Assembly (NCBI RefSeq): GCF_028682635.1 | Contig: NZ_JANHLK010000001.1 | Location: forward strand, 310,001 to 374,000 | Length of the DNA: 64,000 nucleotides | Reading direction: 5' to 3' | Source: Pseudomonas putida | GTDB taxonomy: Bacteria; Pseudomonadota; Gammaproteobacteria; Pseudomonadales; Pseudomonadaceae | Shown: positions 23,862 to 31,683 of the stretch, piece by piece | Position numbering within the stretch: the stretch's first letter is position 1 | Layout: each line of letters begins with the position of its first letter | The notes under the pieces: model-generated | Databases searched by the model: none | Told to the model about the DNA's origin: nothing | What the model saw: only the letters and a program-made list of their open reading frames with translations | Made by a program: the position numbers and the translations under genes

Positions 23862-24569
23862 ATGCTGATCCCTGCTGAGATACTGAGTACGGTACGAGAC
23901 AACCCACGCGAAGGTGCAATTGAAGTTTGCGAGTTTGTGCAGAGCAGCATGCTGGAAGACGCGTCTGGTTGGACGCCTGAAGAGTACGCTTATCTCCTTG
24001 AGGGGTATGCGTTGATCAGTAGCTTATATGAGGCGGGGAGAATCGAGTTTGGCACTTTTGATCCTGCCATTAGTCGGGATGTCCCTGATTCCTGCAAAAA
24101 TATCTTCATGTTTTTAAAGGCGGTTCGTGCTGAGTTGGTTGAGCAGTCGAACGCTCACAAGCTGGAATCTCTGAAAGCGCATTTTTCCAACACAATCATT
24201 CATGGATTTCATTATGAGTTCACCGATGGTGATCTCAAACGTGTGCAGCAATTGTTGAATGAGTTGCGAGATTTGATAGCCGCGAACACCGAAATTGAAC
24301 CTGATCATAAGCGTCGCTTGCTCAAGCGTCTTGAACAGATGCAGTCGGAATTGCACAAAGAAGTTTCTGATCTTGATCGGTACTACGGTCTTGCGGTTGA
24401 GGCTGGAGTATTGATGAAGAAGCTCGGCGAGGGCGCTAAACCCATCGTTGATTTGATCAAGGAAGTCACAAGCATTTCCTGGGTGACACAAGCTCGTGCT
24501 GAAAACCTGCCTAGCGGGAGTGAGCCGCCTTTGCTTGGCAATGAATCTGGAGCCCCTAAGCTAGATTGA
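23862..24569 (+). CDS. Hypothetical helical protein
   Basis: 235 residues from the ATG at 23862, which has AAGGAAGAG; an upstream ATG at 23793 has none. It is mostly helical. The C-terminal half, LKRVQQLLNELRDLIAANTE...HKRRLLKRLEQMQSELHKEVSDLDRYYGLAVEAGVLMKKLGEGAKPIVDLIKEV, follows a pattern I have seen in hypothetical proteins of bacterial mobile and defence regions, with no assigned activity. No catalytic motif visible. An immunity or toxin-type role is possible only by context. Confidence 0.6.
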   Translation: MLIPAEILSTVRDNPREGAIEVCEFVQSSMLEDASGWTPEEYAYLLEGYALISSLYEAGRIEFGTFDPAISRDVPDSCKNIFMFLKAVRAELVEQSNAHKLESLKAHFSNTIIHGFHYEFTDGDLKRVQQLLNELRDLIAANTEIEPDHKRRLLKRLEQMQSELHKEVSDLDRYYGLAVEAGVLMKKLGEGAKPIVDLIKEVTSISWVTQARAENLPSGSEPPLLGNESGAPKLD

Positions 24570-24695
24570 GTCGATCTGTGTGGATGCTTGATCACGTCTT
24601 CTGCTTCACAGCTTCGACGTGATCCCCATCTGCATACGCCATCTGTCCTGCTCCCTGCTCACGCCCCCGGCCTTACATGTCACTGAGCGTCCACT

Positions 24696-24911
24696 TCAGA
24701 CGCGCTTATGATCCACCTTCAATGATGCCAGCTCGGTTGAGCTATCCCGGTGCATGACGATCAGCTTGGCAATGTTTTGATGGGCCTTCCGCAAGTCCTT
24801 CCGTGTCGTCTCCAGTTCCGCACACAGCAAATCACAGTGGCGCTTCAACATCTCTTCACGGGTTGGCATTCCCGTCTCAAACCCGCTGTCATCGATCAAA
24901 TCATTCGTCAT
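24696..24911 (-). CDS. Small coiled-coil hypothetical protein
   Basis: 71 residues from the ATG at 24911 (a GTG one codon earlier is also possible). After MTNDLIDDSGFETGMPTREEML the rest is one charged helix with two cysteines (KRHCDLLCAELETTRKDLRKAHQNIAKLIVMH), a likely coiled coil. The ribosome-binding site is weak. No family assigned. Confidence 0.5.
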   Translation of the reverse strand: MTNDLIDDSGFETGMPTREEMLKRHCDLLCAELETTRKDLRKAHQNIAKLIVMHRDSSTELASLKVDHKRV

Positions 24912-25060
24912 CACGATATGCCGTTAGCTGTATGTATGTACAGTATCTGTTGCCTTCGGGAGCTTTAAGGGGTGGTGTTCCTCGGATGGGCCGCTCTGGT
25001 TGGCTTTCAGATGAACGACTCAGTTAACATCCGCGACATGGGATGGGCATAGGTGAAAAA

Positions 25061-25807
25061 ATGCAGACGGACAACGCAGAGCAAGGCTCAAGATTCAAGA
25101 TGGCAAAAACGGTCTCCTATTGGGTGATCGGCACTGTGGCGGCGGTGCCACTCACAAAAATGGTCGAGAGCTACTACGACGTTTCTTTTTTCAGTCCGGC
25201 GATTCTGGGGTTGAAGGACAGGATACTGAGCGTGGGCACCTGGTTAAGCCAGACAGTTCCGCTGCAAATGTGGTTCTTTTGGGTTGTGACTCTCATTGCA
25301 ATACTGGGGGCTACATTCGGAATCTGGGCGATCCGGGATAAACGTCTCGAAGTGGGTGCGGCGAAGGCCGAACAGAAGAAGGCATATGAGAAAGCAAGAG
25401 AGGCTAATGGGAAGTTTAATGCTGTCGATGCCACGCTGAACGCTACCACGAAGGAGCTGAAAGCAGCCAAGCTAGAGCTAGACGCCGCCAGATCGGAGTT
25501 GAAGGCTGCTCAAGTGAAAATTGCAGACCTACAGACTCCGAAGGTGCAACCGCTTACCGAGTCTCATCATATAGTTCTCGCTGGTATCATGATTTATGAC
25601 AATGCCGACAAACCTTGCTACGTCAAAGACCTCAGCCAAAAGATCCATTTCACGATGGTTCAGACTGAGGGTGCCGTTGATGTATTGGTGAAGCGTAAGC
25701 TTGTTGATGAGTATTACACCAACGGTGGTAGGGGCGTTTCTTTGACCGCAGATGGCCGAGCATACGTACTACACCCAGATTTCGACATGTCTCATTTGCC
25801 TTTGTGA
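25061..25807 (+). CDS. Membrane-anchored coiled-coil protein with C-terminal winged-helix-like domain
   Basis: 248 residues from the ATG at 25061 (AGGTG six bases upstream). Helix 1 TVSYWVIGTVAAVPLTKMV (about 17-35) and helix 2 MWFFWVVTLIAILGATFGIWAI (about 70-91) are transmembrane. Residues 95-165 are a coiled coil (KKAYEKAREANGKFNAVDATLNATTKELKAAKLELDAARSELKAAQ). Residues 175-248 (HHIVLAGIMIYDNADKPCYVKDLSQKIHFTMVQTEGAVDVLVKRKLVDEYYTNGGRGVSLTADGRAYVL) read as a winged helix with wing GGRGVSLT. A membrane-tethered sensor or regulator is inferred. It is convergent with the integrase gene. Confidence 0.65.
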   Translation: MQTDNAEQGSRFKMAKTVSYWVIGTVAAVPLTKMVESYYDVSFFSPAILGLKDRILSVGTWLSQTVPLQMWFFWVVTLIAILGATFGIWAIRDKRLEVGAAKAEQKKAYEKAREANGKFNAVDATLNATTKELKAAKLELDAARSELKAAQVKIADLQTPKVQPLTESHHIVLAGIMIYDNADKPCYVKDLSQKIHFTMVQTEGAVDVLVKRKLVDEYYTNGGRGVSLTADGRAYVLHPDFDMSHLPL

Positions 25808-25829
25808 TGAGGTTCGTTGACAGGCGTTT

Positions 25830-27290
25830 TCAGGTCGTGAGGGAAGGAAGTTTGGAGATCGCTGCCAGCTTCTGAGCTGTACTCGCACCCTTCGAATACA
25901 CGTCATGCGTCACTGAGCCTTCTCTGTGCCCAACCAATTCCTTTGCCAAGGGGGTTGGGACGTCCGCCCTGACCAGTTCCGTGACTACGGTATGTCGGAA
26001 GCTATGGAAGACATGGAGCCTGCTGAAGCCTGCTGCTGTACGCAATCTGCCAAACGCCTTGGATATCGCATGGGAGCGTTTGCCGTAGTGGTCGTGTGAG
26101 CTGGTGGGGATCAGGAAGGTGTCTGTGGTCTCTTCGCACAGGCGGTCAATGGAGGACAACAGGCTCGGATGGATTGGCACCACGCGCTTGCTCGCCTTGC
26201 TCTTGCTCTTTGGGAAGTCGAAGCACCGGATGCCATCGACAGTGACCACGCTGTCTTTGCTGAGCTTGCAGAGTTCTTCGATCCTGGCCCCGGTGTACCA
26301 GCCAAGTGCGATGAGGTCTGCCAGCGGCTTGTCTTTGCTATCCAGGGCGGCTTGATGCAACTTGAGGGTGTCGTCTCGGGTGTACTTTTCCCTGCTTTGT
26401 CCGGCAATCTCAGAGCCACCGCCTTGTGGTAGATCGTGCCCTTTGAATGGATTCGCCTTGTCCTTGTATTCCACTCGCCATGCCGCGTCATATTTCATCG
26501 CCCAATTCCAGAACGCAGTGCCCGCCATGAGGTGCTGACTTAGCGTCGCAGGGGCGCGATTCAATGACTTGAGCCATGTGTCCACCGTGTCGAAGTTGAG
26601 CGGCAGTCCCTCTTTCTTCAGGAAGGCCGCCAGCCTCTCCATCTTGCCCACTTGCTGATCGACATGTTTCGGGGCGCCGCCACGGCTTTCACGGAACTCA
26701 CGGTAGGTCTTCAACTGGGCTGTGGTGATGGGTGATCTGGCCTTGTGGCTTGTAGGATCGGCAATCAATGCGTCAGCTTCAGCTTCTTGCTCTGATGATA
26801 CCTGATAGCCGCTTGTGAGCTTGGCCTTCGCCAGCAATTTCGACACCTGCCCTAAGTCCTCCATGAATCTGAAGTCACCTCTGGGTTGTTGTTCCCTCAC
26901 TCGGTGGATGTCGGCAAGCACTGATAGAAACTCAGGACCGAGTGTTTTGAACGCCTCCAACTCTTGGTCAGTGGGCTCAGACGTATCGACCTCCACGCCC
27001 CGCATCGCATCCATTTGAGATTGAGTGACGATCTGATCGATGTCGTGCAGTCTCTTGAGAAAGTTGTCTTGCCAGTCGGCTGGCATTGGTGTGCCTTCAC
27101 GAGCTGCCTTGATCTGAGCCTTCCACGCCGCGAGGATGGGCAGGCGTGCATCCATGGCTACCTTCCGTAGCCCGGTCTTCAGTGACTTGATCAACACCTT
27201 GGCACCAAGCTTATCCTGCACATCAGCCGGGACTTGCAGCCGGACATACCAAGTGGATTCGCCTGCCTTCTGGATGAGGTTGTCTGCCAT
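25830..27290 (-). CDS. Tyrosine-type site-specific integrase
   Basis: 486 residues. The N-terminal arm-binding part starts NLIQKAGESTWYVRLQVPADVQDKLG, as in integrases of tRNA-targeted islands. The catalytic domain carries Arg336 in WYTGARIEEL, H429-x-x-R432 in FHSFRHT, His455 in ELVGH and the nucleophile Tyr465 in VYSKG; all catalytic residues are intact. It is transcribed from the attR side inward. It is responsible for integration into tRNA-Ser at 14551. The site before the ATG is weak. Confidence 0.95.
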   Translation of the reverse strand: MADNLIQKAGESTWYVRLQVPADVQDKLGAKVLIKSLKTGLRKVAMDARLPILAAWKAQIKAAREGTPMPADWQDNFLKRLHDIDQIVTQSQMDAMRGVEVDTSEPTDQELEAFKTLGPEFLSVLADIHRVREQQPRGDFRFMEDLGQVSKLLAKAKLTSGYQVSSEQEAEADALIADPTSHKARSPITTAQLKTYREFRESRGGAPKHVDQQVGKMERLAAFLKKEGLPLNFDTVDTWLKSLNRAPATLSQHLMAGTAFWNWAMKYDAAWRVEYKDKANPFKGHDLPQGGGSEIAGQSREKYTRDDTLKLHQAALDSKDKPLADLIALGWYTGARIEELCKLSKDSVVTVDGIRCFDFPKSKSKASKRVVPIHPSLLSSIDRLCEETTDTFLIPTSSHDHYGKRSHAISKAFGRLRTAAGFSRLHVFHSFRHTVVTELVRADVPTPLAKELVGHREGSVTHDVYSKGASTAQKLAAISKLPSLTT

Positions 27291-27322
27291 GTAAGCGCCG
27301 TGGGGAGGGGAGTGGTACAGCG

Positions 27323-27348
27323 GATTGTACTACTCGATTGTACTACTA
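27323..27348. repeat. Right-end paired repeat, candidate integrase arm site
   Basis: Tandem TTGTACTACTC and TTGTACTACTA, matching the left-end pair at 14691-14717. An inverted GAGTGGTACA-type half (27310-27319) lies beside it. The repeat lies between the integrase start and attR. Confidence 0.65.
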
Positions 27349-27401
27349 TGCACGCTGAAAGCCCCGGAATACGGCGGTAGTTGGTCGAAAAGGTCGATTA
27401 A

Positions 27402-27424
27402 TTCGAATCTCTCCTTCACCGCCA
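27402..27424 (+). other. attR core (tRNA-Ser 3' fragment)
   Basis: Exact copy of the last 23 bases of the tRNA-Ser gene, marking the right border of the island. Confidence 0.92.
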
Positions 27425-27440
27425 AATTCGATGTAAACAG

Positions 27441-27480
27441 AACCCCTGGTTTCGAGAGAAGCCGGGGGTTTTGTGTTTTT
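27441..27480 (+). terminator. Original tRNA-Ser terminator, stranded by the insertion
   Basis: AACCCCTGGTT / AGCCGGGGGTT stem followed by TTGTGTTTTT, 17 bases after the attR core, the same place a terminator would occupy after the uninterrupted tRNA. Confidence 0.75.
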
Positions 27481-27730
27481 GGGCGTGTCATTTACATATA
27501 CACCGCGCAACTGCGACAGATAACCGAGCAAAGGTAATTCCTAAATTCCCGTAGGAAATGAGCTGGGCGTGTAGGACGTCATGCTGGAGAGTCGAGTGGA
27601 TAACTGCTTTCATAGGGACTTACTACTTGAAACAAGTCGTCTCGGAAAAGGGTATTGGTTTTATGTTTTCCGGGTGAAAATAAATGACAGCACCCAACGC
27701 GACCCACTCCAGGATGGAAAGGTAACCGCC
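27481..27730. other. Intergenic region right of island
   Basis: No gene supported. TTCCTA / TAGGAA (27538-27557) is a small hairpin. The start region of the next gene is at the end. Confidence 0.4.
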
Positions 27731-27928
27731 ATGCAGGAATTCACCATGAAGCAGGCCGAACTTGAAAAGGTTCATGTGGAAATCGTCAAGCTGATGGCTG
27801 AGCAGCGCAAGCTGAACGCCGAAGCGGGCAAGATGACCCGTGAAACCTTTTGGTACCCGGTGGCGGTGGCCACCGGACTGATTGGCACGGTAGCCACCGT
27901 CACTGCGGTTCTGGTGAAGTTGCTCTGA
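27731..27928 (+). CDS. Small coiled-coil membrane protein
   Basis: 65 residues, MQEFTMKQAELEKVHVEIVKLMAEQRKLNAEAGKMTRE then a single transmembrane helix WYPVAVATGLIGTVATVTAVLVKLL at the C-terminus: a tail-anchored helical hairpin layout. The start at 27731 has GGAAAGG upstream, while the longer frame from 27581 does not. Function unknown. Confidence 0.65.
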   Translation: MQEFTMKQAELEKVHVEIVKLMAEQRKLNAEAGKMTRETFWYPVAVATGLIGTVATVTAVLVKLL

Positions 27929-27993
27929 CGCTATTCGATCGGTCTGTCCGGGGGGGGCACGGCCAGATCCGACCTGAACAACAAGGACATCCC

Positions 27994-28314
27994 ATGATCA
28001 CGACGACCACCCACACAATCGAAGGCCGCCACATCACCGCCTACCTGGACATCGTCAGCGCCGAGTCGGTGCAGGGCGTCAACCTTGTTCGCGACCTTTT
28101 TGCCGGTATGCGGGATATTTTCGGCGGGCGTTCCCAGACCCTGGAGCGGGCGTTGCAAGAGGCACGTAGCCAGGCCACCGACGAGATCAGGGAGCGAGCG
28201 CGGGCATTGCAGGCGGATGCGGTGGTGGGGCTCGATTATCAGATCAGCATGCCATCAGGAAAGGGCGGCATGGTGGTGGTTTTTGTATCCGGAACGGCAG
28301 TCAGACTGAAGTGA
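27994..28314 (+). CDS. YbjQ / UPF0145 family protein
   Basis: 106 residues, the usual length. Family motifs: ITTTTHTIEGRHITAYLDIVSAESVQGVNLVRDLFAGMRDIFGGRSQTLE, then ARSQATDEIRERARALQADAVVGLDYQIS, then MVVVFVSGTAVRL. These proteins form pentamers related to heavy-metal-binding folds, with unknown cell role. AAGGACATCCC precedes the ATG at 27994. Confidence 0.9.
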   Translation: MITTTTHTIEGRHITAYLDIVSAESVQGVNLVRDLFAGMRDIFGGRSQTLERALQEARSQATDEIRERARALQADAVVGLDYQISMPSGKGGMVVVFVSGTAVRLK

Positions 28315-28457
28315 AAGTTCCTGCCCATTCGTCGGGCATTCGCTGATCCGAACTACAAGTCCGTTAATGACCGGCTAGTCTCAAAATCCTTGGTGATCGA
28401 TATTTTTCGTGCAAAGGGCTTGCCGGTGTCGATCCCGCTTTTGAGAGGGGTGAAGCG

Positions 28458-28646
28458 ATGACTGAACCGTATATCGAAGACGACGGCGCAGAATATCCGA
28501 TCAACAACTACGTTCAGTGCGGCCAGACGGAGTACGTGGCCAGCTTCGGCGAAGACCAGGTCAAGGTCCTCAAGATCAAGACCAAGGCTTGTCGAGTGTT
28601 GAAGGGGAAATTCCTACCCAAGCTAAGGGAATCGGCCAGGCAGTAG
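28458..28646 (+). CDS. Small hypothetical protein
   Basis: 62 residues, MTEPYIEDDGAEYPINNYVQ followed by an alternating beta pattern (EYVASFGEDQVKVLKIKTKACRVLKGKFLPKL). GAGGGGTGAAGCG precedes the ATG. It ends before a strong terminator. No family assigned. Confidence 0.6.
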   Translation: MTEPYIEDDGAEYPINNYVQCGQTEYVASFGEDQVKVLKIKTKACRVLKGKFLPKLRESARQ

Positions 28647-28664
28647 TAAATGTACCCGCGAGCA

Positions 28665-28691
28665 AACCCCGTCATCGAACGGGGTTTTTTG
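28665..28691 (+). terminator. Rho-independent terminator
   Basis: AAACCCCGT - CATCGA - ACGGGGTTTTTTG. Confidence 0.88.
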
Positions 28692-28788
28692 TGCCCGGAA
28701 TGTGAACGAATATTTAATCTGGATTATTTTCACAAACTTTTCACAAGGCCCTACGTAGGCTCAACTCATCCGTTAGAAGCAACACCCT

Positions 28789-28814
28789 GCCCGTTCCCCA
28801 GCGGGCTTTTTTTT
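28789..28814 (+). terminator. Second terminator hairpin without an obvious gene in front
   Basis: GCCCG - 8-base loop - CGGGC followed by eight T. The 100 bases before it contain no protein gene, so it may end a short untranslated transcript or back up the preceding terminator. Confidence 0.7.
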
Positions 28815-28958
28815 GCCTGCGATAAAACCTTTCCCAAAATTGCTGTCCAACCGTCGCCTATAACGAGGTTGAGCGCGCGCATGTCTGGACTTTGTCTCCT
28901 CTAAAGCATTCAATCTCGCCCCTTTGAGTTTCATCCCTATTTTTTTGAGGTTTCTGTC

Positions 28959-29327
28959 ATGCGTTTCACACTGCCTGCTCTGGTTCTGGGTCTTCTGGTT
29001 GCTCAAGGTGCAATGGCCGGCGACGGCACTGCCGCCGTTGGTGGTGGCCTGGGTGGCGCACTGGGTAACGTCGTTGGCCAGAGCATGGGCGGCAGCACCG
29101 GTGCCGCGATTGGTGCCGGTGTCGCTGGCGCAGCCGGCAGTGCGGTTGCCGCCAAGAAAGGCCACCGTACCAGCGCTGCCATCGGTGGTGGCGTTGGCGC
29201 TGCCGGTGGTTCGGTGATCGGCAACAGCCTGGGTGGCAAGACCGGTTCAACCATCGGCGCAGGCCTGGGTGGCGCCCTGGGCGGCGGCGTCGGCAGCAAC
29301 CTGGCCAAAGGTCACAAGCGTCACTGA
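28959..29327 (+). CDS. Secreted glycine-zipper protein (copy 1)
   Basis: 122 residues. A signal peptide MRFTLPALVLGLLVAQGAMA is followed by an almost pure Gly/Ala/Ser region with G-x3-G glycine-zipper repeats (GGGLGGALGNVVGQSMGGSTGAAIGAG...), interrupted by KKGHRTS and ending KGHKRH. Glycine-zipper proteins associate with or span the outer membrane. It is a close paralogue of the next gene, arising by tandem duplication. GAGGTTTC precedes the ATG. Confidence 0.8.
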   Translation: MRFTLPALVLGLLVAQGAMAGDGTAAVGGGLGGALGNVVGQSMGGSTGAAIGAGVAGAAGSAVAAKKGHRTSAAIGGGVGAAGGSVIGNSLGGKTGSTIGAGLGGALGGGVGSNLAKGHKRH

Positions 29328-29346
29328 TCCCGAAGGATCTCACGCA

Positions 29347-29379
29347 AAAGCCCGGCTTGATGCCGGGCTTTTGCGTTTT
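29347..29379 (+). terminator. Terminator between the two glycine-zipper genes
   Basis: AAAAGCCCGGC - TTGAT - GCCGGGCTTTT. Confidence 0.88.
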
Positions 29380-29440
29380 GAACGTTTCTGCCGTTTGCGC
29401 CTCGAATGCTCCATACCCCCGATAAAATACGAGGCGTGCC

Positions 29441-29908
29441 ATGACCCCGAAAACCAAAGGCAATGAAGTGCGATACCCAGGTACTCGACGCTTGACGTTG
29501 CCGGCGCTTGTTTTTGGATTGTTTCTGTCACCGTTCGCGCTGGCGGCAGGCGACGGTACTGCCGCCGTTGGCGGTGGACTTGGTGGTGCATTGGGCAATG
29601 TGGTTGGCGGACAAATGGGCGGCAGCACAGGCGCCGCCATTGGTGCCGGTGTCGGCGGCGCCGCCGGCAGTGCGGTCGGCGCACCCAAGGGCAGCCGCAC
29701 CGAGGCCGCGATTGGCGGTGGATTAGGTTCGGCAGGCGGTTCGGTGATCGGCAACAGCCTGGGTGGCTCCACCGGCTCGACCATTGGTGCAGGCCTGGGT
29801 GGCGCAGCCGGTGGTGCGGTGGGCAACAATCTGGGAAGCGACGATGGCGGGTCCCATTCCGGTGGCGGCCATAAGCATAAAAACAAACATAAGAACAAGC
29901 ATCACTGA
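29441..29908 (+). CDS. Secreted glycine-zipper protein (copy 2)
   Basis: 155 residues. The core AGDGTAAVGGGLGGALGNVVGGQMGGSTGAAIGAG repeats copy 1 almost exactly. It differs by an extended N-terminus before the signal helix (MTPKTKGNEVRYPGTRRLTLPALVFGLFLSPFALA) and a His/Lys-rich tail (GGGHKHKNKHKNKHH) that could bind metal or polyanions. GAGGCG precedes the ATG; a GTG at 29468 would give a more normal signal peptide. Confidence 0.78.
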   Translation: MTPKTKGNEVRYPGTRRLTLPALVFGLFLSPFALAAGDGTAAVGGGLGGALGNVVGGQMGGSTGAAIGAGVGGAAGSAVGAPKGSRTEAAIGGGLGSAGGSVIGNSLGGSTGSTIGAGLGGAAGGAVGNNLGSDDGGSHSGGGHKHKNKHKNKHH

Positions 29909-30015
29909 CGGGCATCGCTCAGCGACGTAACCGATGGTCTCCCTGATCGAACCTGACGATCACCCATCCCTCCAACGGTCAGGGCCTGCCTTTCAGGCCC
30001 GTTGAGAGGTGTCAC

Positions 30016-30234
30016 ATGAACGCTGATCCAAAAGTCTCCGACATCGACGAAACCCCCGAATACCCCCTGCCTTCGCCCACCGATTCGCTGAGTCGGGACC
30101 AGCGTCCGCCCGATGACGAGCCCGGCGTCGAGCAGGTTCCCAACGATGATCTCAAGCGCACGGATTCTGATGTCGAAGCAGACCCGAGCGATCCGGACAT
30201 CGCCGGGGAGGATGCCTCCGGCGAGCCAAGCTGA
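30016..30234 (+). CDS. Small acidic disordered protein
   Basis: 72 residues, rich in Asp, Glu, Pro and Ser (DETPEYPLPSPTDSLSRDQRPPDDEPGVEQVP), with no hydrophobic core, so probably intrinsically disordered. GAGAGGTG precedes the ATG. Similar short acidic proteins are common in fluorescent pseudomonads without known function. Confidence 0.6.
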   Translation: MNADPKVSDIDETPEYPLPSPTDSLSRDQRPPDDEPGVEQVPNDDLKRTDSDVEADPSDPDIAGEDASGEPS

Positions 30235-30331
30235 TCGACGTCGGGTGCGAGACCGCCTGTCGAATGAGCGGCAACCATGCCAACACATCGTTGCCAGACA
30301 TAAGGTATGCAACTCGTAAAGGAGACGCACC

Positions 30332-30691
30332 ATGATCAGGTCAAGATGGATGGCCCTGACAGTGGCCGGTCTGTTGTCGCTCGGGTCCGGCATGGCATTT
30401 TCCCAGTCCTCTGGCAATGATGCACCCATCGACAAAGGCGGGATGCCACCGTCCACTGAAATGAATGCAGGCTCTGGCCCGGACAGTGCGCTGCCGCCTG
30501 GCTCCATCAATAATGGCAATGCAGGCGATGCCAATGGGAGCAGCACCCGCCCGGAGACGAAAAGCGGCTCGACCAGCGGTGGCAATTCGATGGGGAGCGG
30601 TTCTGGGAGTGGGTCTGGAGGATCAGGTAATTCTGCCGACGGGACCACAGCGCCCGCGGATGGCGGGACTGGCAAAAAAGCGGGCAGTTAG
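30332..30691 (+). CDS. Secreted Gly/Ser-rich low-complexity protein
   Basis: 119 residues. Signal peptide MIRSRWMALTVAGLLSLGSGMAFS, then a low-complexity Gly/Ser/Asn/Thr/Pro tail (SGSTSGGNSMGSGSGSGSGGSG). AAGGAGACGC precedes the ATG. It is a probable exported or surface protein; function unknown. Confidence 0.65.
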   Translation: MIRSRWMALTVAGLLSLGSGMAFSQSSGNDAPIDKGGMPPSTEMNAGSGPDSALPPGSINNGNAGDANGSSTRPETKSGSTSGGNSMGSGSGSGSGGSGNSADGTTAPADGGTGKKAGS

Positions 30692-30725
30692 CCTGCCGAA
30701 AGGATCTACAGCAGTGAACTTGACG

Positions 30726-30751
30726 AGCCCGGCGATTTGCCGGGCTTTTTG
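30726..30751 (+). terminator. Rho-independent terminator
   Basis: AGCCCGGC - GATTT - GCCGGGCTTTTTG, 35 bases after the Gly/Ser-rich gene. Confidence 0.85.
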
Positions 30752-30867
30752 CGTACTCCTCCGTTGCTCTTGGTAGGGGCTGCTCGTTATGCTGCTGAAA
30801 CCTTTAATCTGTCGCGGAGCCGGCCGTACTGAGCCGCCTGGGATGTCATGAAAACGGATCAGATGCG

Positions 30868-31563
30868 ATGAATTCACTGTGCAAAGAATTCGGCCCGATC
30901 AAGGCCGTGATTTTCGATATGGACGGCCTGCTGCTGGACACCGAGGGGATCTACACCGAAGTCACGGCGACGATTGCCGCGCGCTATGGACGCACGTTCG
31001 ACTGGAGCGTCAAGCAGAACATCATCGGCCGTGGTGCCGGTGATCTGGCGCGCTATGTGGTGCAGGCGCTTGACTTGCCGATCAGCGCCGAAGAGTTCCT
31101 GGTGATTCGCGAGCCGCTGATGCGCGAGCGTTTTCCTGCTGCGCAGGCGATGCCGGGTGCGGAACAACTGGTCCGGCACTTGAAGGCGCATAACATTCCC
31201 ATTGCGGTGGGTACCAGTTCCTCGAGCCAGTCGTTCGGCCAGAAAACCACCTTGCACCGCGACTGGTTCGCCTTGTTCGACTTCATCGTCACTGCCGATG
31301 ATCCAGACGTCGGCGCGGCCAAACCGGCGCCGGATATCTTCCTGACGGCAGCGCGACGCCTGGGTGTGGAGCCACAGGATTGCCTGGTGTTCGAGGATTC
31401 GCCGTTCGGTGTCACGGCAGCCAAAGCGGCGGGGATGACGGCGATTGCGATTCCGGATGCGGCGATGGCTGACGAAAAATACGCCCATGCCGACGGTATT
31501 CTTCGTACGTTGAAGGCATTTATACCGGATGCCTGTGGCCTGCCTGCACTTGAGTGGACCTGA
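30868..31563 (+). CDS. HAD-family phosphatase (beta-phosphoglucomutase-like)
   Basis: 231 residues. Motif I is VIFDMDGLLLDTEG (nucleophile and acid Asp), motif II VGTSSSSQSF, motif III the Lys in GAAKPAPDIFL, and motif IV VFEDSPFGVTAAKAAGM. The subfamily I cap domain lies between motifs I and II. It is the GS1/pseudouridine-5'-phosphatase or beta-PGM type; the substrate cannot be fixed from sequence. It starts at 30868 after a GATCAGATGCG context without a strong site. Confidence 0.88.
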   Translation: MNSLCKEFGPIKAVIFDMDGLLLDTEGIYTEVTATIAARYGRTFDWSVKQNIIGRGAGDLARYVVQALDLPISAEEFLVIREPLMRERFPAAQAMPGAEQLVRHLKAHNIPIAVGTSSSSQSFGQKTTLHRDWFALFDFIVTADDPDVGAAKPAPDIFLTAARRLGVEPQDCLVFEDSPFGVTAAKAAGMTAIAIPDAAMADEKYAHADGILRTLKAFIPDACGLPALEWT

Positions 31564-31573
31564 TGACATTAAC

Positions 31574-31663
31574 TGTGGGCGCGGGCTTGCTCGCGAAAGC
31601 GGTGTGTCAGCCCACGTCAATTTCGACTGACACTCCCTCTTCGCGAGCAAGCCCGCTCCCACA
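31574..31663. repeat. Inverted REP pair (TGTGGG type)
   Basis: Arms TGTGGGCGCGGGCTTGCTCG and CGAGCAAGCCCGCTCCCACA with about 50 bases between, in the convergent gap of the HAD and SDR genes. Confidence 0.85.
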
Positions 31664-31683
31664 GTTTGATTGCATTCAATTCA

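Larger units (their letters stand above)
14641..27424. mobile_element. 12.8-kb integrative genomic island in tRNA-Ser(GGA)
   Basis: Bounded by the duplicated tRNA 3' end, with an integrase gene at the right border reading inward, paired arm-site-like repeats near both ends, and genes that are mostly unrecognised and less GC-rich than the flanks. Cargo: small zinc-finger and HTH proteins, coiled-coil proteins, an OLD nuclease, a resolvase with res-like site, membrane proteins, and a stem-loop-rich non-coding block. I see no relaxase, replication initiator, capsid, portal or terminase gene. It is therefore a defective or mobilisable element or a satellite rather than a complete phage or conjugative element. 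Confidence 0.93.

Noticed and set aside
14641..27424. Complete prophage
   Set aside because: Integrase and small genes are present, but no capsid, portal, terminase, tail or lysis genes can be recognised in 12.8 kb.
30733..30877. 84-codon minus-strand frame near 30623-30877
   Set aside because: It overlaps the terminator and reads antisense to the low-complexity gene; no start signal.
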